This document shows positions 1 through 5,277 of a stretch of DNA of 6,150 bases, in pieces. The stretch is from assembly GCA_030665795.1 (NCBI GenBank), contig DAOUZD010000048.1, positions 1-6,150 on the forward strand. The letters run 5' to 3'. This DNA is from Dehalococcoides sp. GTDB taxonomy: Bacteria; Chloroflexota; Dehalococcoidia; Dehalococcoidales; RBG-16-60-22. Both the position numbers and the translations under genes were made by a program. Under the pieces are notes generated by a model. That model searched no databases. It saw only the letters and a list, made by a program, of their open reading frames with translations, and was not told the origin of the DNA. Position 1 is the stretch's first letter. Every line of letters begins with the position of its first letter.

Positions 1-257
1 CGTGAAGTCAGGGCGCCGATGCCAATGCCGATGCCGACCCCGATGGCCATGATTAGGACGTGGTAAGGCAGAACAATGGTTAATGCGGCGATGGCCCGAT
101 AACCCAGCTTGGACACCCAGAAGGTATCAACCAGATTATAAAGAGTCAGGGTTATCATTGAGGCCATACCGGGCAGGCTCAAACTGAGTATCAATCTCCA
201 TAACGGGGCGTAGCCCAAACGCTCGGTGGTCTCTTTCAGTTCGGTAGTCTTCTTCAG
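1..257 (-). CDS. MATE-family multidrug efflux transporter, N-terminal part (cut by left window edge)
   Basis: Eighty-five codons are visible before the window ends. After a charged, cytosolic-looking N-terminus rich in Lys, Glu and Thr, the protein enters a first membrane helix containing SLPGMASMITLTLYNLVDTF and then WVSKLGYRAIAAL. This Pro-Gly, YNLVDT and WVSKLG series is the hallmark of the first MatE repeat. A second hydrophobic, Gly-rich helix (VGIGIGIGALTS) follows. The family exports drugs or metabolites from the cytosol using a sodium or proton gradient. In this frame there is a TAA just upstream and no ATG, GTG or TTG before the conserved region, except a TTG about 14 codons in. A CTG at 257 lies 7 bases after AGAGG and gives the expected N-terminal length, so I chose it. 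The upstream hydrolase stops 14 bases earlier, so the two are probably cotranscribed. The substrate is unknown. The family call is firm; the start is inferred. Confidence 0.88.
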   Translation of the reverse strand, partial: MKKTTELKETTERLGYAPLWRLILSLSLPGMASMITLTLYNLVDTFWVSKLGYRAIAALTIVLPYHVLIMAIGVGIGIGIGALTS

Positions 258-264
258 TGCTTTT

Positions 265-269
265 CCTCT
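265..269 (-). promoter_or_regulatory. Ribosome binding site AGAGG that selects a CTG start for the MATE gene
   Basis: AGAGG (minus strand) lies between the hydrolase stop codon (274-272) and the CTG at 257-255, with a 7-base spacer. The nearby ATG at 280-278 is in another frame and hits a stop after three codons, so this site points to CTG as the MATE initiator. Confidence 0.5.
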
Positions 270-271
270 AT

Positions 272-1072
272 TCAGCCATGTGTGTTAATAAACTTCTCAA
301 TCGTGTCGAAATATAGGTTTTGTTTCACTATCATGACATCGTTGTGGTCAGCTCCGGGAATAATAAGGAGCCTCTTGTCTTGAGTTCCTGAATTTCCGTA
401 AAGTTCCTCTCCCTCTCTGACAGAGATAATCTGGTCATATTCACCGTGAATGATAAGGGTTGGCTTGTGAACTTGTCTAATCTTTACCTTGTCTAGGAAC
501 AGGCTTTCATCACTCAAAACGGCTACTTTTTGGGTAATCCCCAGATAATCCCATAGGCGACGGAAATTATTAGCCGTGCCACTCTCAATAATTAGCCCAC
601 GAATGTCATCCTGATAATTAAAGGCAAGCTCTATGGCCGGCATGCTACCCAGGGAACGCCCCATTATAAAAAGACTCCTCTTAAAGCCTTCCTTCTCGAT
701 TATCTCGTTAAAACCTTTAAAGATAGTATGAGCATCGCCAATCATGTTAGAAATAGTTGGCTTTCCGTTACTTGAACCATACCCTTGATAATCAGCTACA
801 AAAAGGTTTATTCCTCTTTGGTTGTAAAAGGGAGCAACCCAGTCATGGCTGGCTACCGTTTCGCCATTTCCATGAAAATAAAGGATGGAGGGACATTCTT
901 TGCCAGTGACCCAAAATCCGCAGTCAATTTTAATTCCCTCTTCGACCTCGATGGAATAAGTAGGAACACCAGACGAGGAGAACTGAAGGTTGTAAAGAGA
1001 GTAAAAAGGAGAGTAGACAACTGGAAAGATAACCTCTAAGGCTTCTGGTCGGTCCAGAAACGATAAGTCCAT
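272..1072 (-). CDS. Alpha/beta hydrolase of the ABHD/Bem46-like type
   Basis: A 266-residue serine hydrolase, probably an esterase, lipase or thioesterase. Visible landmarks in order: the oxyanion-loop motif FHGNGE (H67-G70), the strand VADYQGYGSSNG (about 92-103), the nucleophile elbow GRSLGS with Ser140, the acid in HGEYD (Asp213) and the catalytic His in GADHND (His243). The triad is therefore complete, and the length is normal for a single-domain member. The HGNGE and GRSLGS variants are typical of ABHD13/ABHD17/Bem46-like proteins rather than haloperoxidase-type hydrolases. I see no signal peptide, so it is probably cytosolic. Its ATG at 1072 follows an AAAGGA sequence about 12 bases upstream, a rather long spacer. 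A good promoter lies at 1155-1183. The MATE gene follows after 14 bases, so hydrolysis of a compound and export of a product may be linked; that is inference. The natural substrate is unknown. Confidence 0.9.
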   Translation of the reverse strand: MDLSFLDRPEALEVIFPVVYSPFYSLYNLQFSSSGVPTYSIEVEEGIKIDCGFWVTGKECPSILYFHGNGETVASHDWVAPFYNQRGINLFVADYQGYGSSNGKPTISNMIGDAHTIFKGFNEIIEKEGFKRSLFIMGRSLGSMPAIELAFNYQDDIRGLIIESGTANNFRRLWDYLGITQKVAVLSDESLFLDKVKIRQVHKPTLIIHGEYDQIISVREGEELYGNSGTQDKRLLIIPGADHNDVMIVKQNLYFDTIEKFINTHG

Positions 1073-1154
1073 TCGGTAAGATATTCCTTTCCGGTTAATC
1101 AGCTTCTATTCACAAGCCTTGTAGCTCAAATAATATTTAACCACCCTCGGGTAA

Positions 1155-1183
1155 ATCATAGCCTAGCTATATCAATTTTTCAA
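1155..1183 (-). promoter_or_regulatory. Sigma-70-type promoter for the hydrolase-MATE operon
   Basis: On the minus strand, TTGAAA (1183-1178) is followed by a 17-base spacer and TATGAT (1160-1155): a 5/6 match to each consensus box with ideal spacing. Transcription would begin near 1148, giving a leader of about 75 bases before the ATG at 1072. Confidence 0.65.
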
Positions 1184-1478
1184 ATTCGTAGAGTGTCTTG
1201 CTCCCATGCCGATGTGAAGCCAGTAATTCTGCCAGGGTAGAAAAAGCGAGGCAAAGCTTCCAAGATTGCACGCTTCACTAAAAAGTATAATTATAATAGA
1301 TAATATTTTAGGTATCATGAAAGAATAATGCATCTCCTGAAAACTGTGGTGCAAAGTGTGTGGAGCGATAACTCAAATATAGTAGAGGGAGACGCAGATG
1401 AAATACATTCCAGGTTGCCAGCATCTTGCCCTCTCGAGGTACCGAACCGCAACCTGATACTACCGGATTCTCTTCTTT
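1184..1478. other. Intergenic region between the MFS gene and the hydrolase-MATE operon
   Basis: No gene I can support lies here. It contains an AT-rich stretch (1281-1311) with TATAAT-like boxes on both strands but no matching -35. A widely spaced inverted repeat (1411-1418 with 1449-1456) follows the MFS stop. Short open stretches occur on the minus strand: one frame over 1172-1354 and a second, frame-shifted one of about 35 codons over roughly 1165-1270. They have somewhat protein-like composition but no ribosome binding site, and I do not call them as genes. Confidence 0.5.
1411..1456 (-). terminator. Possible weak hairpin downstream of the MFS gene
   Basis: CAGGTTGC at 1411-1418 is perfectly complementary to GCAACCTG at 1449-1456, enclosing 30 bases that themselves hold the palindromes CTCGAG and GGTACC. 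It begins about 23 bases after the MFS stop codon. There is no U-run after it on the minus strand, so it is not a canonical intrinsic terminator. It could equally be an mRNA-stabilising stem or chance. Confidence 0.25.
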
Positions 1479-2780
1479 CTATCCTCCTACTTCATTACTA
1501 CCGCGATGTCGCCGCGCCAGGCAAACGAACAGAACCACACCAAGTGTCATAATAGCACCGGCGAAGTAGAACACGGCGTTCACATCGGCAATGTCCAGTA
1601 TAGCCCCACCCAGAAGCGGTCCGACAACCATTCCCATGCTTGTTGCCATGGTCATTACGGCCACAGTACTGCCCATCCCAAACCGTCTGCCTTCAGCAAT
1701 AGTCAAAGCTGAAGACGGTGGAAATTCGGCAGCGCCGACAATACCAGTAAAAATGTTCAAGGCCAGGAGAGACCAAAAACCACCGGCCAAAGGCATAGCG
1801 GCAAGGGAGGCGGCAGTAGCCAGTCCACTGACTATTATCATTCCCTTCTTGTTGACCTTATCGGCGATTCTGCCAAAGGGAATCATCATGAATGACGATA
1901 GCAATATGTTAGCGGTGAGCAATATCCCAATCTGAGACGGTCCGAGACCTAGCTGAAAGCCGGCAAGGATGGAGATGAAACCAATATAAGCGCCCCACCC
2001 AGCCTCGAGGGTCAGCCGGTAGCCTAATAGACCTTGAATCATGCCGCTTGAGAGCATAGCCTGGAAAGAGATTCGCGCCTTATCTGCAAGTTGTTGCGGT
2101 CTCGACTCCGGGAGCAATACACCAGCTAGCAAGAAGGCTAGAAAGCCAAGGCAACTCATGGTGGCGAAAGTGACGGTCATACCGAAGTGTTCAGTAAGAA
2201 CCCCGCCCAGTAAAGGACCGACGCCTAATGCGATGAAAACGGTGGCACTGAAATACCCCATCCATGTGCCTTCTTTGCCCTCGGGGGATAGGTCGCCAAT
2301 ATAACTCATCGCTATAGGGTAAATCATGCCGCCAGCGGCTCCATGCACCAAGCGAACCAGTACCAGTTGCCAGATATTACCTGCCCAGATGTACCCCAGC
2401 GACGCCACGACGCTTAGTATCAGACCCGCCATCAATAACGGCTTTCGCCCTTTTCTATCAGATAGCCGACCGATAAAGGGGGCCGTTAACACCCTGCTTC
2501 CGGAATACACCGCAAATAAGATGCCGATCCAGATGCCAGTGACCCCCATCTGTTCGACATAGATGGGGATGATAGGAATAATGACACCCATACCTATCAT
2601 GGCGGTGAATGTCGAAAGCGCCAGGATAGGAAATACTTTCTCTATGGAAATGGTCGGCCGGCCCGCGGAAGAAGATGACCCGCCATAATCTTGATTGCTC
2701 GTAGACAAACTCGTCACTTTCAATAAAACGTTAGCCAGCGGACTGGCGTTTCTCGCCCACTCGGCATCGCTTCCAATCAA
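1479..2780 (-). CDS. MFS transporter, DHA1 drug:H+ antiporter-like
   Basis: The 433-residue product has the twelve-helix pattern of the major facilitator superfamily. Helix 1 covers about 49-71. Motif A, GRLSDRKGRKP, is at 104-114 between helices 2 and 3. The motif B-like RLVHG (Arg143) is in helix 4, and the antiporter motif C, GVGPLLGG, is at 186-193 in helix 5. A polar central loop spans about 224-257. A motif A echo, FGRIADKVNKKG, is at 302-313 between helices 8 and 9, and GPLLGG recurs in helix 11. Motif C is characteristic of drug/H+ antiporters such as TetA and Bmr, so proton-driven export through the inner membrane is the likely role; the substrate is unknown. The longest frame begins at TTG (2780), giving an unusual polar, Ser-rich tail of about 47 residues before helix 1. 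In-frame TTG or GTG codons at about residues 20-25 are alternatives, and none has a convincing ribosome binding site. It is separated from its neighbours and has its own promoter. Confidence 0.92.
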   Translation of the reverse strand: MIGSDAEWARNASPLANVLLKVTSLSTSNQDYGGSSSSAGRPTISIEKVFPILALSTFTAMIGMGVIIPIIPIYVEQMGVTGIWIGILFAVYSGSRVLTAPFIGRLSDRKGRKPLLMAGLILSVVASLGYIWAGNIWQLVLVRLVHGAAGGMIYPIAMSYIGDLSPEGKEGTWMGYFSATVFIALGVGPLLGGVLTEHFGMTVTFATMSCLGFLAFLLAGVLLPESRPQQLADKARISFQAMLSSGMIQGLLGYRLTLEAGWGAYIGFISILAGFQLGLGPSQIGILLTANILLSSFMMIPFGRIADKVNKKGMIIVSGLATAASLAAMPLAGGFWSLLALNIFTGIVGAAEFPPSSALTIAEGRRFGMGSTVAVMTMATSMGMVVGPLLGGAILDIADVNAVFYFAGAIMTLGVVLFVCLARRHRGSNEVGG

Positions 2781-2830
2781 CTTGCTTCTTGTCTATCACT
2801 GGTGATTTTTTCTTCCCTTTCAGAACTCAC

Positions 2831-2859
2831 AATCTAGTCTATCGCCTTCTGTTGGTCAA
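2831..2859 (-). promoter_or_regulatory. Sigma-70-type promoter for the MFS gene
   Basis: Minus-strand TTGACC (2859-2854), a 17-base spacer and TAGATT (2836-2831) form a strong -35 (5/6) with a weaker -10 (4/6). Initiation near 2824 would leave a leader of about 44 bases before the TTG start at 2780, which supports a start near that position. Confidence 0.5.
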
Positions 2860-3345
2860 AAAAAAGAGAAACTCCCCTTTAAGCCACCCTTCTGGTTGAA
2901 CCCCTGAGAACAAAAACTTTTCAGATGCGCTCCATGACCATCAAGCGCTTCTTTGCAATTCAGAACCGAGTAGCTCTTGATTATCTAGGTTAGTTCTCAT
3001 CATTTACATAGACTAATGTATACCAGGCTTGTCCTGTCACCCTGCAAGCACTTGGTAATCTACGGTAAATCCAATAGTCAATGCCGAATACATGTAGCCT
3101 CGGTCGCAACAAGCCGTACAGGGTTCAAATTACTTCGGTTCTATCTCTTGCTCCTTTATTGACATTTGGCAGCATTCGCCCTTCGTAAGCCTGTAGAGCA
3201 CAAACCAGCGATGAACACTTTAGGTGGCTGGCTGGGTTTTGTCAAGCTCTCTTAGTCTACCGGACATTTCGCTATTCTGTTCAGTCAGGCAAACGAGTGT
3301 AGCATCAATAACCGGCTCGATTAGCAGGTCGGCTGCGGCGACTTA
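2860..3345. other. Long intergenic gap between the second hydrolase and the MFS gene, no supported gene
   Basis: Nearly 490 bases without a gene I can defend. On the minus strand, immediately after the hydrolase double stop (TAG TAA) and in the same frame, come open stretches of 40, 29 and 30 codons (3342-3223, 3219-3133, 3129-3040), each ended by a single stop. The first reads like protein (LLIEPVIDATLVCLTEQN) but has no start codon or ribosome binding site. They may be the remains of a decayed gene or of an old C-terminal extension, or chance. A tRNA T-arm-like GGGTTCAAAT at 3121-3130 has no pairing stem. I find no terminator with a U-run. Confidence 0.45.
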
Positions 3346-4137
3346 CTAGGCGGCTCCCGCTTGGTAAGAGACGAACTCCTTCACAATTTCGTCAAGAAGA
3401 CGGTTGAATGTTTCGGGGTCCTCTATCATGACGAAATGACCTACCCCGGACATAAATACCACTTCAAAGGATGAAGCATGTCGCTGTGCAGCCTCAATGT
3501 CGGTAGTATTCCTGCCAGAGTTGATGCAACGTATTGGGGCCGGCACCTCCTCGAATACCCGGGCTAGGTCTTCCTTGGCCATCCCTTCTGCCGCACCCAG
3601 GCCAACCTTCGGCGGAGCTGCAGACATGTCAGCAACAACCCTTTCCACTAGGGCAGGAGTGGAAGTAGGTGTGAACATGGTTCTCGCAAACCCGCGGGTA
3701 GCTTCAACGAAGTTAGCTCGCAAACTGCCCAAGAACTCGTCAATTTGTTCTGGAGTACCCATTTGCTCGACGCTTATAAATGTGTCTGCCCCCACCAACC
3801 CTATGACGCGTTCGGGCATTCGCCGGGCTGCCTCTGCAACCACGGGCCCACCCATTGAGTGGCCGATAAGCACAACCTCATCGAGAGCAAGTTCGTTAAC
3901 CACAGCCACGACGTCCTCACCAAACGCTGACATAGTCCAAGTCTTGCGCTCCAGTCCCGACTCTCCGTGACCGGCGAGATCAATTGTCACCACTTTGTAC
4001 TGTCGGGCGAAGTGAGGCACTTGCGCGTCCCAGTAGCTTTGGTCACAACACCAGCCATGAACAAAAACGAGAGCTGGCTTACCACTACCCACGACTCGGT
4101 AAGCTATGGAAACCCCATCAGCCGATTTGACATTCAT
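3346..4137 (-). CDS. Alpha/beta hydrolase (Abhydrolase_1 fold)
   Basis: A 263-residue single-domain hydrolase. The oxyanion motif VHGWCCDQSYW (about 26-36) is followed by the strand TIDLAGHGESG (51-61), the nucleophile elbow GHSMGG with Ser94, and the catalytic His in GVGHFVMIEDPE (His234). The usual Asp of the GxxD loop after strand 7 is not obvious: the segment reads IRCINSGRNTTDIEAA, leaving Asp213 as one candidate. Asp118 in GADTF after strand 6 is another, as in hydrolases that place the acid there. Substrates of this fold are diverse (esters, lactones, amides), and none can be assigned. The protein has no signal peptide. The ATG at 4137 is secured by GGAAGGAG eight bases upstream. It ends in a double stop (TAG TAA). 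It is monocistronic in this window, with the MFS gene about 565 bases downstream. Its sequence appears richer in GC-ended codons than hydrolase 272-1072, so the two are not recent duplicates. Confidence 0.9.
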   Translation of the reverse strand: MNVKSADGVSIAYRVVGSGKPALVFVHGWCCDQSYWDAQVPHFARQYKVVTIDLAGHGESGLERKTWTMSAFGEDVVAVVNELALDEVVLIGHSMGGPVVAEAARRMPERVIGLVGADTFISVEQMGTPEQIDEFLGSLRANFVEATRGFARTMFTPTSTPALVERVVADMSAAPPKVGLGAAEGMAKEDLARVFEEVPAPIRCINSGRNTTDIEAAQRHASSFEVVFMSGVGHFVMIEDPETFNRLLDEIVKEFVSYQAGAA

Positions 4138-4145
4138 AACAGTTT

Positions 4146-4153
4146 CTCCTTCC
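4146..4153 (-). promoter_or_regulatory. Strong ribosome binding site of the second hydrolase
   Basis: GGAAGGAG ends eight bases before the ATG at 4137. It is the best Shine-Dalgarno match in the window and fixes this start. Confidence 0.75.
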
Positions 4154-4192
4154 TATATTGTGTATCAGTGTCAAGACCACCACCCATCCCGA

Positions 4193-4216
4193 CAGGTCAC
4201 CTGACTATTGATTATA
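4193..4216 (-). promoter_or_regulatory. -10 box with overlapping palindromic operator candidate
   Basis: A perfect TATAAT lies on the minus strand at 4216-4211. No good -35 is found 16-18 bases upstream, so the promoter may need an activator. Directly downstream, at the expected start of transcription, is the perfect 11-base palindrome CAGGTCACCTG (4193-4203), placed where a repressor would block initiation. The leader to the ATG at 4137 would be about 65 bases. The role is inferred from position only. Confidence 0.4.
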
Positions 4217-4286
4217 TAACAAAACCTCTCAGGGAAAATAGAATCTCGTGCAGATTGGTGACGAGTTCCGGGGTTTCGTTCCCCTC

Positions 4287-4308
4287 GGTGGACCCAAGGG
4301 GATTCGGG
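4287..4308 (-). pseudogene. Degenerate tRNA 3'-end-like sequence
   Basis: Read on the minus strand, the block resembles the end of a tRNA gene: a T-loop-like CCCGAAT (normally TTCGAAT), the T-stem strand CCCCT, an acceptor strand TGGGTCC, discriminator A, and CC of a CCA end. The opposing T-stem strand (TAAAA) does not pair, and there is no GGACCCA acceptor half or anticodon arm upstream. It is therefore not a working tRNA. It could be a decayed tRNA 3' end or an old attachment scar. The match is short and the call is tentative. Confidence 0.3.
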
Positions 4309-4339
4309 TTTTAAGGTACAACTTGCTTATTCCGTGTAA

Positions 4340-4513
4340 CTATTATGTCCGCGGGTTAAAGACATCAGTATTACACGGTTCGGTATACATCCATCGCTAC
4401 GGGGAAAAGTCGTCAAGAGGCGGAAGTACAAGACTCTTAGAGAGATCGCCACGGAATATGGGGTTAGCCATGAAGCAGTGAGAAGGACGATTGCGAGAAA
4501 AGCTGCGAAGTAA
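4340..4513 (+). pseudogene. C-terminal fragment of a helix-turn-helix DNA-binding protein
   Basis: This frame is open for 57 codons to the TAA at 4511-4513 and carries no convincing start codon or ribosome binding site. Its C-terminal half reads as a basic linker (KVVKRRKYK) followed by a textbook helix-turn-helix: TLREIATEYG for the first helix and turn, then VSHEAVRRTIARKAAK for the recognition helix and a basic tail. Similar tails are found in site-specific recombinases/resolvases, phage regulators and sigma-factor region 4, and I cannot choose among them. The N-terminal portion is missing or out of frame, so it looks like a truncated remnant. It ends only eight bases before the tRNA-like fragment and points in the same direction as the integrase remnant, which fits debris of an integrated element. 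It is too short for a confident family assignment. Confidence 0.42.
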
Positions 4514-4520
4514 AAACTAC

Positions 4521-4571
4521 GCTCCCTGACTTTTGAACAGGGTGTCACAGGTTCGAGACCTGTACGGCCTA
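4521..4571 (+). pseudogene. 3' fragment of a tRNA-Lys(TTT)-like gene (probable attachment-site scar)
   Basis: The sequence matches a tRNA from the anticodon arm onward. It has anticodon stem CCTGA/ACAGG (with an A-A mismatch at the closing pair), loop CTTTTGA with anticodon TTT at 4532-4534, and variable region GTGTC. A perfect T-arm follows (ACAGG, TTCGAGA, CCTGT; 4547-4563), then the acceptor 3' strand ACGGCCT and discriminator A at 4571. No CCA is encoded. The D-arm and the 5' acceptor strand (expected AGGCCGT or similar) are absent; upstream is the end of the helix-turn-helix fragment. The mismatch and the missing half rule out a working tRNA. Such 3' halves are the usual product of integration of tyrosine-recombinase elements into tRNA genes, and an integrase remnant follows directly. 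Confidence 0.6.
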
Positions 4572-4572
4572 G

Positions 4573-4755
4573 TTTTTGGCATATTTTAGCCAGAATAACT
4601 TAAATTTTGGCAATGGCTCGACACCTATCTTCCACTTTAACAGGCATCGGGCTTGGCAGATGGTGAGAAACTGCGCGAGGAAAACGGGTCTTCCAGATTT
4701 GATTAATCCAGAAATCGGACGGATTAAGAGGCATGTCGTCCTCTATATCGACTGA
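4573..4755 (+). pseudogene. Tyrosine recombinase (phage-type integrase) fragment
   Basis: Sixty codons are open from the TAG at the end of the tRNA fragment to the TGA at 4753-4755, with no start codon. Residues 15-20 (GSTPIF) and 24-50 (including HRAWQMVRNCARKTGLPDL and INPEIGR) follow the pattern of the integrase catalytic domain just before box II. In that family a 'P-[LI]-F' element leads to an 'AWxxVK..A..AGLP.L.NPETG' helix and then to the HxxR motif. Here the frame loses similarity right after KRHV, where box II should begin. The upstream box I Arg and the downstream HxxR, H/W and Tyr residues are all absent, so it cannot be active. The family link is from memory of such sequences and was not searched. 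Its position beside a tRNA 3' fragment is what integration would leave. Confidence 0.55.
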
Positions 4756-4776
4756 AGTAGGCGTGGTAGCTAGCCC

Positions 4777-5022
4777 TCATTGGCTTTGGCTTCTATCCCC
4801 TTTTCCTTTCAGACCCCTCCTCAGGTCGCCTATGTATCTACTTACACCAAAGACTAAGATAAGCATGAGTCCTACCGTTTCCAAGCTTCTAATTATGATA
4901 TTAGACTCCACCGCTAAATACTGACCGTAGCGCCAGATATTGGAGAAATGCCATAGCAGGGCACCACTCAGGCTAATTATTAGCAGGTCAGCGATTAAAT
5001 CCCTTATATGCCCTCTAATCAC
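4777..5022 (-). CDS. Small two-helix membrane protein of unknown function
   Basis: An 81-residue protein that I do not recognise. After a short basic start (IRGHIRD), residues about 9-30 form a hydrophobic helix (LIADLLIISLSGALLWHFSN). A loop with Trp, Tyr and Glu follows, then a second helix at about 47-65 (LETVGLMLILVFGVSRYIG) and a strongly basic, Gly/Ser-rich tail (DLRRGLKGKGDRSQSQ). By the positive-inside rule both ends would face the cytosol. The longest frame begins with GTG at 5022, preceded by AGAGG with a short spacer of 4 bases. The upstream 47-residue ORF stops 10 bases earlier, so the two are likely translated from one mRNA. Its 3' end faces the integrase remnant on the other strand. 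A helper or anchor role for the partner is conceivable but unsupported. Confidence 0.6.
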   Translation of the reverse strand: MIRGHIRDLIADLLIISLSGALLWHFSNIWRYGQYLAVESNIIIRSLETVGLMLILVFGVSRYIGDLRRGLKGKGDRSQSQ

Positions 5023-5032
5023 ATTGCCTCTT

Positions 5033-5176
5033 TCATTCCGTTAATTTCGGCCTAGCAGTTTTCCACCTATCCACCTCAGTGCAATGCTCGCCAGCAACCT
5101 CCCTAAATACGCCACTAAACAATACTAATTCGAACCTCTTTTTAGCCATTGGATAACGTTCTTCCACTTCCCTCAT
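5033..5176 (-). CDS. Small hypothetical protein (47 aa) upstream of the membrane protein
   Basis: A short ORF that I do not recognise. It begins with ATG at 5176 just after AGGTGA, which matches part of the Shine-Dalgarno consensus though closely spaced; a second in-frame ATG at codon 10 is an alternative. The product is highly charged at both ends (MREVEERYPMAKKR at the start, VDRWKTARPKLTE at the end) around a short hydrophobic core (FELVLFSGVF). It has one His-Cys pair (EHCTE, residues 29-33) and no membrane helix. It ends 10 bases before the GTG of the membrane protein, a spacing typical of translational coupling. A 16-base inverted repeat lies just ahead of its ribosome binding site, suggesting that the pair is regulated together. 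Balanced amino-acid composition and the coupled partner are the only support. Confidence 0.45.
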   Translation of the reverse strand: MREVEERYPMAKKRFELVLFSGVFREVAGEHCTEVDRWKTARPKLTE

Positions 5177-5186
5177 TTCACCTGCT

Positions 5187-5202
5187 TCTAAACAGGTTTA
5201 GA
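5187..5202. repeat. Perfect 7-2-7 inverted repeat, operator candidate
   Basis: TCTAAAC and GTTTAGA flank two bases (AG). The site lies 10 bases upstream of the ATG of the 47-residue ORF (minus strand), just before its ribosome binding site. It is a plausible repressor site or a small RNA hairpin controlling initiation of the two-gene unit. Confidence 0.45.
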
Positions 5203-5277
5203 GATTTATTTCTGCCCATACCCATATATTTCCTTGATTGCCATATAGCGTAAAAAAGCGCACAGATATTGTGCTTT

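Noticed and set aside
785..1039. Plus-strand 84-codon ORF
   Set aside because: Lies entirely antisense to the first hydrolase, which has a complete catalytic triad; no ribosome binding site or family motif.
1172..1354. 60-codon minus-strand ORF upstream of the first hydrolase
   Set aside because: No ribosome binding site, no recognised motif, and the AT-rich segment in its 5' half explains the hydrophobic run; a competing frame looks equally protein-like.
1393..1460. 19-codon plus-strand ORF after GAGGGAG
   Set aside because: A good ribosome binding site alone is not enough; the peptide is very short and overlaps the hairpin after the MFS gene.
1591..2562. Several plus-strand ORFs of 78-114 codons
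   Set aside because: All are antisense to the MFS transporter; their Pro/Ser/Thr-rich composition is what the complement of membrane codons gives.
2851..2890. T8 run on the minus strand as an intrinsic terminator
   Set aside because: The preceding stem would depend on several G-U pairs, and the site overlaps the MFS -35 region, so it fits a promoter better.
3095..3150. Possible tRNA on the plus strand (GGGTTCAAAT)
   Set aside because: The flanking T-stem bases do not pair and no anticodon or acceptor arms can be built.
3497..3970. 157-codon plus-strand ORF
   Set aside because: Antisense shadow of the second hydrolase, rich in Ser, Thr, Arg and Ala, with no domain pattern.
4248..4481. 77-codon plus-strand ORF containing VPLGGPKGIRVLRY
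   Set aside because: The peptide resembles the spurious translation obtained by reading antisense through a tRNA 3' end, and its second half is the wrong frame over the helix-turn-helix fragment.
4327..4548. 73-codon minus-strand ORF
   Set aside because: Antisense to the helix-turn-helix and tRNA fragments; no start support.
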